Positions 16,253 through 25,195 of a stretch of 38,326 bases of DNA are shown piece by piece. Each line of letters begins with the position of its first letter. Position 1 is the stretch's first letter. Made by a program: the position numbers and the translations under genes. A model generated the notes under the pieces. The model did not search any database and was not told the DNA's origin. It was given only the letters and a program-made list of their open reading frames with translations. Source of the DNA: Bauldia sp. (lineage in GTDB: Bacteria > Pseudomonadota > Alphaproteobacteria > Rhizobiales > Kaistiaceae); contig NZ_JAGRLA010000152.1 in the NCBI RefSeq assembly GCF_020442045.1, positions 1 through 38,326 on the forward strand. Direction: 5' to 3'.

Positions 16253-16936
16253 TCAGCCCTCGCCCGGCTCTTCCGCGGCGGGCTTTCCCTCGCGCGAGTC
16301 GATCAGCGAGATCATCAGCTGCGCACGGGTGCGCGAGCCTTGCGAGCTTTCCTGATCGTCGAGGATCTCCTGGAAATAGCCGCGCGCCGCGGAAAGATCG
16401 TCGCCCCGCAACGCGGCAAAGCCGAGGATTTCACGGGCGTTGTGCCGCCAGGGGTTGCCGGTGTCGGCAAGGTCGCCGATCCGCGCCGTCAGCTCCTCGA
16501 CGCTGGCGCTGTCGGAGAGCAGCATCGCCGCCCGCAGCCGCGCCAGCTCCCCGACCAGTGGCGGAATGTCCCTGCGCTGGGCGACCGCGTCATAGCCGGT
16601 TACCGCGCCGTCGATGTCGCCGGTGGCCGCTTTCTCGCTGGCGATGCGGAAGGCGGCGAGCGCCGGATAGGCGCCGCTGGCGTCGTTCATGATCTCGGTC
16701 AGCGAAGCGATGGCTTCGTCGTGCTTGCCGTCGTCGGCAAGCGTCAGCGCGGCCACGAAGCGGTCGCCGCTCGCCGCCGCCTCGCTTTCCTTCCAGTATT
16801 GCCAGCCCTTGTAGCCGGCGGTGACCGCGACGATCAGGACCGCCAGGCCGAGCACATAGGGGCCGAAGCGGTCCCAAAGGTGCTTGAACCGCTCATTGCG
16901 GATATCCTCATCGACTTCGCGAAAGATATCGGACAT
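16253..16936 (-). CDS. YfgM-like TPR membrane protein
   Basis: A 227-residue protein with a short cytoplasmic N-terminus ([17 protein letters not shown]), one transmembrane segment (about 27-47) and an extracytoplasmic helical domain rich in Ala. Its repeat-like [17 protein letters not shown] and [16 protein letters not shown] helices resemble tetratricopeptide repeats. E. coli YfgM, which has this layout and lies next to bamB-der, is an SecYEG-associated periplasmic chaperone accessory. Start ATG 16936 has GAGG close upstream; a TTG directly before it is in frame. A plausible promoter lies at 16985-17012. Genomic position next to der supports the assignment. Confidence 0.8.
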   Translation of the reverse strand: MSDIFREVDEDIRNERFKHLWDRFGPYVLGLAVLIVAVTAGYKGWQYWKESEAAASGDRFVAALTLADDGKHDEAIASLTEIMNDASGAYPALAAFRIASEKAATGDIDGAVTGYDAVAQRRDIPPLVGELARLRAAMLLSDSASVEELTARIGDLADTGNPWRHNAREILGFAALRGDDLSAARGYFQEILDDQESSQGSRTRAQLMISLIDSREGKPAAEEPGEG

Positions 16937-16984
16937 CAATCCTCACAGTCGGCCGTCCGGCCCCCGCGCCATGCGCGCCGCACC

Positions 16985-17012
16985 TATATAGCCGCCGCAC
17001 CGCTGTTGCAAA
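16985..17012 (-). promoter_or_regulatory. Putative sigma-70 promoter of the TPR-der operon
   Basis: Read on the minus strand: TTTGCA (17012-17007), a 16-base spacer, then TATATA (16990-16985), about 48 bp before the ATG. The TATATA stands out in otherwise very GC-rich sequence. Confidence 0.42.
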
Positions 17013-17035
17013 CGCCGGATAAGCGGCCGGGCAGC

Positions 17036-17854
17036 CTATTTCTTCGGTTTATACACGTTGTCGTCGGTCGGGAATGTCCGCGTCTTCACCGCATCGGAAT
17101 AGGCCTGGACCGATCCCTGGATGTGTTCGGCGAGGCTCCCGAACTTCTTGACGAATTTCGGCACCCAGTCGTTCAGGCCCAGCATGTCCTCGAGCACCAG
17201 TATCTGCCCGTCGCAGGCCGCCGAGGCGCCAATGCCGATGGTCGGGACCGGGATCGACTCGGTGATCCGGCGGGCAAGCGGCTCCACCACCGCCTCGACC
17301 ACCACCGCGAAGGCGCCCGCCTCGGAGATCGCCCGGGCGTCGTCAAGGATGGATTCGGCGCCCGCCGGATCCCGTCCCTGCACCTTGAATCCGCCGATCG
17401 TGTTGACCGCCTGCGGGGTCAGGCCGACATGCCCCATCGCCGGGATGCCCCGATCCACAAGGAAGCGGACGGTCTCGGCCATGTGGCTGCCGCCTTCCAT
17501 CTTCACCGCCCCGCAGCCGGTCTCCTTCATGACCCGCACCGCCGACTGGAAGGCCCTGGCCGGGCTTTCCTCGTAGCTGCCGAACGGCAGGTCGACCACG
17601 ACCAGCGCCTGTTTGGCCCCGCGCATCACCGCCTTGCCCTGCAGGATCATCATGTCGAGCGTCACCGGGATGGTGGTCTCCAGCCCATGCATCACCATGC
17701 CGAGCGAGTCGCCGACCAGGATGAAGTCGACGAAGGGGTCGAGGATCCGGGCCGTGTGGGCGTGGTAGGAGGTCAGCGCGACAATCGGATCGCCGCCCTT
17801 GCGGGCACGAATATCGTTGGCGGTGCGCCGCCGTATGTCAGTCTGTGCAGACAT
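17036..17854 (-). CDS. panB: 3-methyl-2-oxobutanoate hydroxymethyltransferase
   Basis: The first step of pantothenate synthesis: transfers a hydroxymethyl group from methylene-tetrahydrofolate to 2-oxoisovalerate. The 272-residue TIM-barrel enzyme shows the metal-binding residues Asp49 (VGDSLGMV), Asp88 ([10 protein letters not shown]) and Glu120 (KMEGG). The GHVGLTPQ loop, the [14 protein letters not shown] segment and [20 protein letters not shown] follow, all characteristic of PanB. A KPKK C-terminus ends the chain. No panC is in the window. It lies 28 bp after nnrU and is probably co-transcribed with it. Confidence 0.95.
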   Translation of the reverse strand: MSAQTDIRRRTANDIRARKGGDPIVALTSYHAHTARILDPFVDFILVGDSLGMVMHGLETTIPVTLDMMILQGKAVMRGAKQALVVVDLPFGSYEESPARAFQSAVRVMKETGCGAVKMEGGSHMAETVRFLVDRGIPAMGHVGLTPQAVNTIGGFKVQGRDPAGAESILDDARAISEAGAFAVVVEAVVEPLARRITESIPVPTIGIGASAACDGQILVLEDMLGLNDWVPKFVKKFGSLAEHIQGSVQAYSDAVKTRTFPTDDNVYKPKK

Positions 17855-17882
17855 CTTTCGTTTATTTCATTCCTTGGGAAGC

Positions 17883-18452
17883 TCAGGCGATCGGGCTGAC
17901 GCCGAAGAGCCAGAGGTGCGCCCGCCACACCAGAAGCCCGTAGATCACGGCGCCGGCGACCACGGCGATGATATCGAATCGCCACGAAGGCGGCGCCTTG
18001 GCGGTTGCCGGCCGCCGGCCTTGCGACACGAGGTCGAGCACCGCCCAGATCAGGAAGGCGCCGAACAGCAGGGTGGTCCCGACCTCGCCGTTCACAAAAA
18101 GGTGAGCGACGGCCCAGAGCATCGTTCCGATCAGCAGCGGATGCCGCACGGCGCGGCTGATATGGCTCGGCGGCAGCGCGCTGGCCACCGCCAGGATCAG
18201 CGCGACCAGGACCAGGAGTTCCGTCACGTGGCGAAGCCAGAAGGGCGGGGCGTAAAGAAAGGCGGAATCTGAAGCAGTCCTGCCAAATCCCCAGATTATA
18301 AGGACAAATCCGATCAGCGAGACGACCGCATAGGCACCCTTATACGGTCCCTCGCCGAGCTTGCCGAGGGCGGCGTCGCGTCCGGCGGGCGCCAGCATCC
18401 GGAATGAATGCGCGCCCAGGAACAGGATCAGTCCGACGACGAGAATGAGCAT
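17883..18452 (-). CDS. NnrU family membrane protein
   Basis: A 189-residue integral membrane protein of the NnrU family, with about five hydrophobic segments (near 1-17, 40-57, 73-90, 104-136 and 160-183). It has the signature GAHSFRML near the N-terminus and AVRHPLLIGTMLWAVAHLFVNGE in the middle, whose His residues fit heme or metal binding as in related NnrU/isoprenylcysteine-methyltransferase-like proteins. NnrU was named from denitrification gene clusters, but no denitrification gene is nearby; family members are widespread. ATG 18452; panB follows 28 bp later. Confidence 0.85.
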   Translation of the reverse strand: MLILVVGLILFLGAHSFRMLAPAGRDAALGKLGEGPYKGAYAVVSLIGFVLIIWGFGRTASDSAFLYAPPFWLRHVTELLVLVALILAVASALPPSHISRAVRHPLLIGTMLWAVAHLFVNGEVGTTLLFGAFLIWAVLDLVSQGRRPATAKAPPSWRFDIIAVVAGAVIYGLLVWRAHLWLFGVSPIA

Positions 18453-18596
18453 CGTTGCGCTCTTGCTACACCTGCCGATGATCTAGCACGGTGTGAGCCG
18501 GGTTACATGTTGTTTATGAAAGGCTTGCTATCATGCCGGGCACTGAGGGTTGAGTCCGGACGTTAGTTCCGGCTGTCAAACAGAGGGCTGGTTGAG

Positions 18597-19019
18597 ATGA
18601 AATTGCTTGGCATTGTAGTGGCGCTCTTTGCGCTTTTCGTGGCTTTCCCCGCCGCCGCGGCGAAGGTCGAAGCTCGGATCGACATTTCGTCCCAGCGGAT
18701 GTACGTCAAGGTCAACGGCGTCAACAAATACACTTGGCCGGTCTCGACCGGCCGCAGCGGCTACGGCACGCCGACGGGCACCTACCGCCCGCAGCGTCTG
18801 GAGCGCACTTGGTATTCGACCAAGTACGACAACGCGCCGATGCCCTATTCGGTCTTCTTCCGTGGCGGCTACGCCATCCACGGCACGACCGCGATCCGCA
18901 ATCTCGGCCGGCCGGCTTCCCATGGCTGCGTGCGGCTCCACCCGTCGAATGCGGCGAAGCTCTATTCGCTGATCCAGAAATACGGAATGGGCAACGCGCG
19001 CGTCATCGTCACCCGCTAG
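18597..19019 (+). CDS. Secreted L,D-transpeptidase (YkuD domain), first of a tandem pair
   Basis: A 140-residue exported protein. A Sec signal peptide (1-21, ending in AAAA) is followed directly by a compact YkuD catalytic domain. The active-site region is HGTTAIRNLGRPASHGCVRL with the conserved His95, His109 and nucleophile Cys111 (SHGCVR). It would form 3-3 cross-links in peptidoglycan or anchor proteins to it, in the periplasm. There is no LysM or other wall-binding domain, so it is close to the minimal size. Its 144-bp leader (18453-18596) shows a small hairpin (CCGGA/TCCGG) but no promoter I trust. The second paralog starts 25 bp after its stop. Confidence 0.9.
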   Translation: MKLLGIVVALFALFVAFPAAAAKVEARIDISSQRMYVKVNGVNKYTWPVSTGRSGYGTPTGTYRPQRLERTWYSTKYDNAPMPYSVFFRGGYAIHGTTAIRNLGRPASHGCVRLHPSNAAKLYSLIQKYGMGNARVIVTR

Positions 19020-19044
19020 ATCGTCGCGGTTGGAGACTGTTCGG

Positions 19045-19578
19045 ATGGACACCACGGCTCTTGCCCGCAAGGTTCTGCGTGGCTGGCAGAGCGCGGCTCT
19101 GGTCTTCGGAATCGGCGTCCTTGGCGCCGGTTCCGCCTCGGCGGAGCTTCTCGACGGGGTGAAGGTGGCGAGCCTCGAACAGGCTCAGCCAATCCCGGTC
19201 GAGGAAGAGCAGCAACCTCTGCAAGTCGTCGCCCGCGTCGATCTTTCCGATCAGACGATGACCGTCTATGTCGGCGAGAAGCTGTCCTACGTCTTCCCGG
19301 TCTCGAGCGGCCGGCGCGGCTACGGAACGCCGACCGGCCGGTGGAATGCCGAATGGCTGTCGCCCAATCACCGGTCGCGCAAGTATGACAACGCGCCGAT
19401 GCCCTGGTCGGTGTTCTTCTACCGCGGCTACGCGGTGCACGGCACCACCGCCGTGCGGAACCTCGGCCGCCCGGCTTCGCACGGCTGTATCCGCCTTGCT
19501 CCCGAGAATGCCAAGATCTTCTTCAAGCTGGTCCAGGCGAACGGCAAGGAAAACACGCTGGTCTCGATCGTCCGCTGA
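19045..19578 (+). CDS. Secreted L,D-transpeptidase (YkuD domain), second of a tandem pair
   Basis: A 177-residue paralog of the preceding gene. The signal peptide ends near ASA (31-33), and an acidic, Gln-rich linker of about 25 residues precedes the YkuD domain, which the first copy lacks. The catalytic region repeats nearly word for word: HGTTAVRNLGRPASHGCIRL with His132, His146 and Cys148. The block KYDNAPMP is also identical between the two proteins. ATG 19045 is supported by GGAG 9-10 bases upstream; an in-frame TTG at 19030 is less likely. The pair forms one transcription unit closed by the terminator at 19606-19638. Confidence 0.9.
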   Translation: MDTTALARKVLRGWQSAALVFGIGVLGAGSASAELLDGVKVASLEQAQPIPVEEEQQPLQVVARVDLSDQTMTVYVGEKLSYVFPVSSGRRGYGTPTGRWNAEWLSPNHRSRKYDNAPMPWSVFFYRGYAVHGTTAVRNLGRPASHGCIRLAPENAKIFFKLVQANGKENTLVSIVR

Positions 19579-19605
19579 CCCGCGCTTTCCCGCAACAAGG
19601 CTCTG

Positions 19606-19638
19606 ACGGCCGCCCTCCCCCGGGGCGGCCGTTTTCTT
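19606..19638 (+). terminator. Strong Rho-independent terminator after the L,D-transpeptidase pair
   Basis: A perfect 10-bp stem (19606-19615 with 19623-19632) and a seven-base loop are followed by TTTTCTT. It lies 27 bp after the second transpeptidase stop and 15 bp from the convergent SDR stop. Confidence 0.9.
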
Positions 19639-19652
19639 GCCGGCTACCTTAT

Positions 19653-20387
19653 TCAGATCGTCCAGCCGCCGTCGATCACATGGACCTGGCCCGTGGTGTT
19701 TGTCGCGCCGGCGACGTAGACCACCAGCTCCGCCACGTCCTCGGCGCTCGCCAGCTGTCCGAGCGGCTGCCGGCCGAGAAACGCGGCCCGCGCCGCCTCG
19801 TAGTCGCCGGCCGCCCGGAACCTCTCACCGAGCGACGGCGTGTCGACCGCGCCCGGGCAGATCGCGTTGCAGCGGATGCCCTGCGCGGCGAAGTCGCGGG
19901 CGATCGACTTGGTCAGCCCGACCACGGCCGCCTTGGTGACGCCATAGGCACAGCGGTTCGGCGCGCCGGTGATGCTGCCGATCACCGACGCCATGTTGAC
20001 GATCGAGCCATGCCCCCGTGCGATCATCCCCGGAAGCACGGCGCGGATGGTGCGCACCATCGACTTCACGTTGAGGTCGAAGGCATGGTCCAGGTCGCCG
20101 TCGGTCAGGTCGAGGATGGTGCCGACGGGAACCAGCCCGGCGCAATTGAAGAGGATGTCGACCGCGCCGATATCGGCGACCGTCGCGTCGATCGCCGCCG
20201 CGTCCAGCACGTCCAGCCGGCGGGTTGCGATGCCCGGCTCGGCGTCGAGTCCGGCAAGCGCTTCCGCGTTGATGTCGGTCGCGTGGACCGTGGCCCCGGC
20301 GCGGGCAAAGGCGCGCGCGGACGCCTCGCCGATGCCTTGCCCCGCCGCCGTCACCAGCACCACCTTGCCTTCGAGACGCGTCGCCAT
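19653..20387 (-). CDS. BDH2/DHRS6-type short-chain dehydrogenase
   Basis: A 244-residue SDR. It shows TAAGQGIG (13-20), Asp38 after the second strand (ATDIN, pointing to NAD rather than NADP), NCAG (81-84), NRCAYGVTK with Arg145, Tyr148 and Lys152, and IRCNAICPGAVDTPSL. These blocks closely follow human BDH2 (DHRS6), reported as a type-2 (R)-3-hydroxybutyrate dehydrogenase and 4-oxo-L-proline reductase. Bacterial relatives include 2-keto-3-deoxy-L-fuconate dehydrogenase, so a hydroxy-acid or sugar-acid substrate is likely but not resolved. The start is ATG 20387 with GGGGGGA upstream; 22 upstream in-frame residues are not SDR-like. The gene follows the ArsC-like gene with an 89-bp gap. Confidence 0.87.
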   Translation of the reverse strand: MATRLEGKVVLVTAAGQGIGEASARAFARAGATVHATDINAEALAGLDAEPGIATRRLDVLDAAAIDATVADIGAVDILFNCAGLVPVGTILDLTDGDLDHAFDLNVKSMVRTIRAVLPGMIARGHGSIVNMASVIGSITGAPNRCAYGVTKAAVVGLTKSIARDFAAQGIRCNAICPGAVDTPSLGERFRAAGDYEAARAAFLGRQPLGQLASAEDVAELVVYVAGATNTTGQVHVIDGGWTI

Positions 20388-20476
20388 TTCCCCCCATCCC
20401 GCATCGATTCCGATCCCGCCGGGCAGTGTAGCGTGGTCCGGAGGATCGCGCATTCGGCGCGCGCCCGGCCCGTCCG

Positions 20477-20830
20477 TCAGGCGAAGGCCGACTCGTAGAG
20501 CTCGGGCTTGAACCCGACGAGGATCGCGCCGCCCGTGTCGAGCACCGGCCGCTTGATCATGCTCGGCCGGGCCAGCATCAGGGCGATCGCCTTCGTCTCG
20601 GTGAGATCCGCCTTGTCGGCATCGGGCAGCTTGCGGAAGGTCATGCCGGCGCGGTTGAGCAGCGTCTCCCAGCCGGCTTGCCCGGCCCAGGCCTCGAGTT
20701 GCCGCCGCTCGATGCCGCTCGTCTTGTAGTCGTGGAAGGCATAGTCGACGTCATGGGCGTCGAGCCAGGCCCGCGCCTTCTTCATCGTGTCGCAGTTCTT
20801 GATCCCGTAGATCGTGGCGCGTTCCGCCAT
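20477..20830 (-). CDS. ArsC/YffB-like (Spx/ArsC family) protein
   Basis: A 117-residue thioredoxin-fold protein of the ArsC/Spx superfamily. YGIKNCDTMKKARAWL with Cys13 and the IKRPVLDTG motif near residue 92 match YffB, a putative glutathione-dependent thiol reductase whose substrate is not established. The only cysteine is Cys13, so it cannot work as a three-cysteine arsenate reductase. It lies 42 bp after guaA on the same strand. Confidence 0.85.
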   Translation of the reverse strand: MAERATIYGIKNCDTMKKARAWLDAHDVDYAFHDYKTSGIERRQLEAWAGQAGWETLLNRAGMTFRKLPDADKADLTETKAIALMLARPSMIKRPVLDTGGAILVGFKPELYESAFA

Positions 20831-20872
20831 TGCCCGCTCGCTCCCTCCCGCGCCGCCGATGACCGGCGGCCG

Positions 20873-22420
20873 TCATTCCCACTCGATGGTGCCGGGCGGC
20901 TTCGACGTCACGTCGTAGACCACCCGGTTGACGCCCTTCACCTCGTTGATGATCCGGGTCGCGGCGCGGCCGAGGAAGGCCATGTCGAAGGGGTAGAAGT
21001 CCGCCGTCATGCCGTCGGTCGAGGTCACCGCCCGGAGCGCCAGCACCCGGTCATAGGTGCGGCTGTCGCCCATCACCCCGACGGTCTGCACCGGCAGCAG
21101 CACCGCGAAGGCCTGCCAGATCGCATCATAGAGCCCGGCCTTGCGGATCTCGTCGAGGTAGATCGCATCGGCGCGCCTGAGGATCGCGAGCTTCTCCTCG
21201 GTCACCTCGCCCGGACAGCGGATGGCGAGCCCCGGCCCCGGAAAGGGGTGGCGGCCGACGAAGGCCTCGGGCAGGCCGAGCTCGCGGCCGAGCTCGCGGA
21301 CCTCGTCCTTGAACAGCTCGCGCAGCGGCTCGAGCAGCTTCAGCTTCATCCGCTCCGGCAGGCCGCCGACATTGTGGTGCGACTTGATCGTCACCGACGG
21401 TCCGCCGAGCGCCGAGACGCTTTCGATCACGTCGGGATAGAGCGTGCCCTGCGCGAGGAAATCGACCTTGCCGACCTTCGCCGCCTCCGCGTCGAAGACC
21501 TCGATGAACAGCCCGCCGATGATCTTGCGCTTGGCCTCGGGATCGCTCACCCCGGCCAGCGCCTCGAGGAAGCGGTCGGCCTCCTCCGCGTGGACCAGCG
21601 GGATGTTGTAATGGTCGCGGAAGAGGTCGACCACCTGCTCCGCCTCGCCCTGCCGCAAGAGCCCGTGGTCGACGAAGACGCAGGTCAGCTGCTCGCCGAT
21701 CGCCTCGTGGATCAGCACCGCCGCGACGGCGGAATCGACGCCGCCCGACAGCCCGCAGATCACCCGCCCGTCGCCGGCCTCGGCGCGGATGCGGGCGATC
21801 GCCTGGTCGCGGAAGGCGGCCATCGTCCAGTCGCCGGCGCAGCCGGCAATGTCGCGGGCGAAGCGGCGGAGCAGTTTCGCACCGTCCGGCGTATGCACCA
21901 CCTCCGGGTGGAACTGGATGGCGTAGAATTTCCGCGCCTCGTCGGCGATCATCGCGAAGGGCGCATTCTCCGAGGTGCCGACCACCGCGAAGCCCGGCGG
22001 CACCGCGGTCACCCGGTCGCCATGGCTCATCCACACCTGGTGGTTCTCGCCGACCGCCCAGATCCCCTCGAACAGCCCGGCCGGCCTGGTCACCTCGACG
22101 AAGGCGCGGCCGAATTCGCGGTTATGCTCGGCCTCGACCCCGCCGCCGAGCTGAAGGGCCATCGCCTGCTCGCCGTAACAGATGCCGAGGATCGGCAGCC
22201 CCGCCTCGTAGACCGCCATCGCCGGCAGCGGCGACTCCGCGTCGAGCACCGAGGCCGGGCCGCCGGAGAGAATCAGCCCCTTCGGGTTCAGCCGGGCGAT
22301 CGCCTCTTCCGCCTTGTTGAACGGCGCGATCTCGGAATAGACCCCCGCCTCGCGCACCCGCCGCGCGATGAGCTGGGTCACCTGGCTGCCGAAATCGAGA
22401 ATGAGGATGGTGTCGGTCAT
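20873..22420 (-). CDS. guaA: GMP synthase (glutamine-hydrolysing)
   Basis: Converts XMP to GMP with ATP and glutamine. The 515-residue protein has a class-I glutaminase domain (1-195) with nucleophile Cys81 in GICYGEQ, His171 and Glu173 (QFHPEV). An ATP-pyrophosphatase domain follows with the P-loop SGGVDS (225-230). The C-terminal dimerisation domain contains [27 protein letters not shown] and the final KPPGTIEWE. All key residues are intact. It is separated from the upstream SDR by 151 bp containing an 8-bp hairpin, so it may have its own promoter. Confidence 0.97.
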   Translation of the reverse strand: MTDTILILDFGSQVTQLIARRVREAGVYSEIAPFNKAEEAIARLNPKGLILSGGPASVLDAESPLPAMAVYEAGLPILGICYGEQAMALQLGGGVEAEHNREFGRAFVEVTRPAGLFEGIWAVGENHQVWMSHGDRVTAVPPGFAVVGTSENAPFAMIADEARKFYAIQFHPEVVHTPDGAKLLRRFARDIAGCAGDWTMAAFRDQAIARIRAEAGDGRVICGLSGGVDSAVAAVLIHEAIGEQLTCVFVDHGLLRQGEAEQVVDLFRDHYNIPLVHAEEADRFLEALAGVSDPEAKRKIIGGLFIEVFDAEAAKVGKVDFLAQGTLYPDVIESVSALGGPSVTIKSHHNVGGLPERMKLKLLEPLRELFKDEVRELGRELGLPEAFVGRHPFPGPGLAIRCPGEVTEEKLAILRRADAIYLDEIRKAGLYDAIWQAFAVLLPVQTVGVMGDSRTYDRVLALRAVTSTDGMTADFYPFDMAFLGRAATRIINEVKGVNRVVYDVTSKPPGTIEWE

Positions 22421-22526
22421 GCGATCGCCCGTGGCTCGCGTGGGTGATCCGCACCCGCATAGGCAATCGGGCGCGAGTCTGCAACGGCCATCGTGCCGCG
22501 CCGCCGATTATCGAGTCTTTTCCGCC

Positions 22527-22550
22527 GTTTCCCGCCGGCGGCCGGGAAAC
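22527..22550. repeat. Hairpin in the SDR-guaA intergenic region
   Basis: GTTTCCCG (22527-22534) and CGGGAAAC (22543-22550) form a perfect 8-bp stem around an eight-base GC loop. The T-rich flank is on the wrong side for a minus-strand terminator. Possible roles are a leader structure for guaA or an operator dyad. Confidence 0.35.
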
Positions 22551-22571
22551 CGATTCAAGCCGGCGCGCGGC

Positions 22572-23345
22572 CTAGCGCGCCGTCCAGCCGCCGTCGATCA
22601 TGATGGTGTCGCCGGTGATCAGCGAGGCCGCCGGCGAGGCGAGGAAGACCACCGCCCCGGCCACCTCGACCGGCTCGCCGATCCGGTGCAGCGCGGCGAT
22701 CCGCTCGATGACGTCGGCGCGGAATTCCTCGTCGGCGAGCATGTCGTCGGTGCCGGGCGTGGCGATGAAGGTCGGCGCCACCGCGTTGACCGTGATGCCG
22801 TATTTCCCCCATTCCACCGCGAAGCACTTGGTGAGGTGCGAGACGCCGGCCTTGGTCATGCAGTAGACCGACTCGCCGGGCAGCGCGACGTGGCCGGCCT
22901 GCGACGAGATGTTGATGATCCGGCCGAAGCCCTGGCGGATCATGAAGCGGGCGGCGAACTGGCTGGTGAAGTAGAGCCCCCGGAGGTTGACCGCGACGGT
23001 ATGGTCGAAATCCGCGACCGGCACGTCCTCGGCATGCTTTTCCGGGCAGCCGCCGCCGGCATTGTTGACCAGGATATCGAGGCTGCCGAGCTTCGCCACG
23101 GTCCCGTCGATCCCCGCCTGCGCCTGGTCGAGGTCGGTGACGTCCATGGCCAGCGGCAGCGCCTTGCGGCCCATCGCCTCGATCTCGGCGACGAGGTCGT
23201 CGGCGGAGCCGGCGGTCCTCAGGCCCAGCGCCACGTCGGCGCCGGCATTGGCGAGCGCCAGGGAAATCGCCCGGCCGAGACCGCGCGCGGCACCGGTGAC
23301 GAGGGCGACACGCCCGCTCAGGTCGAAGCTCGGAAACTCGGTCAT
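22572..23345 (-). CDS. SDR family oxidoreductase (glucose/3-oxoacyl reductase type)
   Basis: A 257-residue classical SDR. It shows TGAARGLG near 17-24, NNAGGG, ISSQAGHVALPGESVYCMTKAG with the catalytic Tyr and Lys, and IMIDGGWTAR at the C-terminus. Members with this pattern include 3-oxoacyl-ACP reductases and sugar or steroid dehydrogenases; the substrate is not resolved. The start is ATG 23345 with AGGGGA upstream. The in-frame codons back to 23414 add a basic, non-SDR extension. ATGACGTCAT, a 10-bp palindrome, spans the start codon (23344-23353). Confidence 0.87.
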   Translation of the reverse strand: MTEFPSFDLSGRVALVTGAARGLGRAISLALANAGADVALGLRTAGSADDLVAEIEAMGRKALPLAMDVTDLDQAQAGIDGTVAKLGSLDILVNNAGGGCPEKHAEDVPVADFDHTVAVNLRGLYFTSQFAARFMIRQGFGRIINISSQAGHVALPGESVYCMTKAGVSHLTKCFAVEWGKYGITVNAVAPTFIATPGTDDMLADEEFRADVIERIAALHRIGEPVEVAGAVVFLASPAASLITGDTIMIDGGWTAR

Positions 23346-23489
23346 GACGTCATTCCCCTCGCTGATCCGCGTATTTCGGGCAACCTTTCTTGCCGATCGG
23401 AGCGGCACGGGCAAGCAATGAGTTCGCTTTCATGATGGCCCTCGCCGTCTCGCCGGACTACCATTTCGCCAGAGGAGACACCTTTCGAA

Positions 23490-24101
23490 ATGAGCATCGA
23501 ATTCCTCGTCACGTCGCTGATCGTCGTCGTCGCTCCAGGCATCGGCGTGCTCTACACGATGGCCGTCGGTCTCTCCCGCGGCGCGCGGGCGAGCGTCGTC
23601 GCCGCCTTCGGCTGCACGCTCGGCATCCTCCCTCATATCGTCGCCGCGGTGACTGGCCTCGCCGCCGTCCTCCACGCCAGCGCCCTCGCCTTCCAGACGC
23701 TGAAATATCTCGGCGTCGCCTATCTCCTCTACATGGCCTGGATGACGCTGAAGGAGCGCGGCGCCCTCAGGGTCGAAGCGGCCGAGGACCGTCGCTCGTC
23801 GCTCAGGATCATCGTCGACGCGGTGCTTGCCAACGTCCTCAACCCGAAGCTCTCGATCTTCTTCCTCGCCTTCCTGCCCCAGTTCGTCGCCGCCGGCGAG
23901 GCGCGGCCGCTGGCCCGCATGCTGGAGCTGTCCGGCGTCTTCATGCTGCTGACTTTCGTGGTCTTCATCGGCTACGGCGTCTTCGCCGCATGGATCCGGC
24001 GCCACGTCATTTCCCGGCCGAACGTGCTCGTCTGGATGCGCCGCGCCTTCGCCGGCGCCTTCGTCGCGCTCGGCGCCCGGCTCGCGCTGGCGGAGCGCTA
24101 G
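23490..24101 (+). CDS. LysE/RhtB family amino-acid exporter
   Basis: A 203-residue membrane protein with six hydrophobic segments. The N-terminal VVVAPGIGVLYTMAVGLSRGARASVVAAFGC matches the RhtB/LysE signature, and NVLNPKLSIFFLAFLPQF is the family's central motif. Family members export homoserine lactone, threonine, lysine or similar compounds; the substrate cannot be read here. AGAGGAG lies upstream of ATG 23490. It is divergent from the SDR gene. The 248-bp gap after it holds no gene; a 6-bp GGCACC/GGTGCC dyad (24182-24202) is the only structure seen. Confidence 0.88.
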   Translation: MSIEFLVTSLIVVVAPGIGVLYTMAVGLSRGARASVVAAFGCTLGILPHIVAAVTGLAAVLHASALAFQTLKYLGVAYLLYMAWMTLKERGALRVEAAEDRRSSLRIIVDAVLANVLNPKLSIFFLAFLPQFVAAGEARPLARMLELSGVFMLLTFVVFIGYGVFAAWIRRHVISRPNVLVWMRRAFAGAFVALGARLALAER

Positions 24102-24349
24102 CGGCGACACTTTGCGCCCCCGACCCGAACGTGTCCTCGATCCGGGGCCGCCTGCGATGCTCGGGCATCCCTGAACCGGCAGGCACCGGCTCGGCGGGTG
24201 CCCAGACCCTCTCGGCGGCGTCCCCGAAAACGCCTCGCGCCGGAATGATGGAGCGATCAGTTCGCGGGAGAAAAAACGCACGATCGATCAAGCGGGGTTG
24301 CGACGGGGCTGCATAATCGTCGGCGTGAAGGCAATCAGGGGAGTATCCG

Positions 24350-25195
24350 GTGCACTTCGTGGGCAGGGTCTTGTGGTTCATCGAGAGCCACTTCCGGAGG
24401 GAGATCGACCTTGACGGGATTGCACGCGCCTGCGGCGTATCGCGGTTCCATATGTGCCGAGGTTTCACCTCGGCGACCGGATATTCGGTCATGGATTATG
24501 TGCGCGGCCGGCGGCTGACCGAAGCGGCCCGCCAACTCGCAGCGGGCGCGCCCTCGATCCTCGATGTGGCACTCACGGCGGGATACAACTCCCATGAGGC
24601 CTTTACCCGCGCGTTTCGCGACCGGTTCGGGACAACCCCTGAGGCGGCGCGAGACGGAACGGCGGTGGATCAGACCTTGCTTGTGGAGCCGATCAGAATG
24701 GATAGAGCAGCAGAAATGGCATTTCATATCGCCGCACCCCGTCGTGAGAAGGGAGAGGCGATGACAGTCGTCGGCCTGAGTCGGCGGTACAAATACAACG
24801 ATGTGGGCGCCATCCCCTCCCAATGGACCGAATTCCAGGCCTTTGGGGGCACGCTCGGGGAGCGGCCCGGCATCTGGTTCGGCCTGTGCGATGAGTTCGA
24901 GGAGGCCGAGGGGACGTTCCGCTACACCTGCGGCGTCCGGGTGGACGATCCGCGCGACGTGCCGGAGGCACTCACGGTGACCAGTCTGCCCGCGCAGAAT
25001 TATCTTGCCTTCTCGCACAAGGAGCATGTTTCGCGGTTGCGCGAGACGATGAACGCGATCTGGGGGCAATACCTGCCCGATAGCGGGTTCGAACCAGTAG
25101 GCGACCGGCCGATGTTCGAACTCTATGATCAGAAGTTCGACCCGCTTACGGGCCTTGGCGGACTTGAAGTCTGGATACCCGTCAAAACCAGCTAG
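24350..25195 (+). CDS. AraC-family regulator with GyrI-like effector domain
   Basis: A 281-residue transcription regulator. Residues 5-105 form two helix-turn-helix units typical of AraC/XylS, with LDGIARACGVSRFHMCRGF and SILDVALTAGYNSHEAFTRAFRDRFGTTPEAAR as the recognition parts. Residues about 125-280 are a GyrI-like/Rob effector-binding domain (GLSRRYKYNDVGAIPSQWTEF, ITSLPAQNYLAF-like strand, FELYDQKFD, LEVWIPVK). The order resembles Rob/SoxS-type drug-responsive activators. The start is GTG 24350 with CAGGGGAG upstream. It is less GC-rich than its neighbours by eye, so recent transfer is possible. Its stop overlaps the stop of the transporter remnant on the other strand. Confidence 0.88.
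   Translation: MHFVGRVLWFIESHFRREIDLDGIARACGVSRFHMCRGFTSATGYSVMDYVRGRRLTEAARQLAAGAPSILDVALTAGYNSHEAFTRAFRDRFGTTPEAARDGTAVDQTLLVEPIRMDRAAEMAFHIAAPRREKGEAMTVVGLSRRYKYNDVGAIPSQWTEFQAFGGTLGERPGIWFGLCDEFEEAEGTFRYTCGVRVDDPRDVPEALTVTSLPAQNYLAFSHKEHVSRLRETMNAIWGQYLPDSGFEPVGDRPMFELYDQKFDPLTGLGGLEVWIPVKTS

Noticed and set aside
16199..17899. A 566-codon open frame antisense to the TPR-like gene and panB
   Set aside because: It spans two well-supported minus-strand genes and the gap between them, with no domain of its own.
18453..18596. A promoter in the AT-richer leader of the first L,D-transpeptidase
   Set aside because: A TATCAT-like element is visible, but no -35 partner sits at acceptable spacing.
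20678..22447. A 589-codon open frame antisense to guaA
   Set aside because: Shadow frame; guaA is complete with all catalytic residues on the other strand.
25084..25096. GGGTTCGAACC, a T-arm-like palindrome
   Set aside because: It lies inside the AraC/GyrI coding region and no cloverleaf surrounds it.
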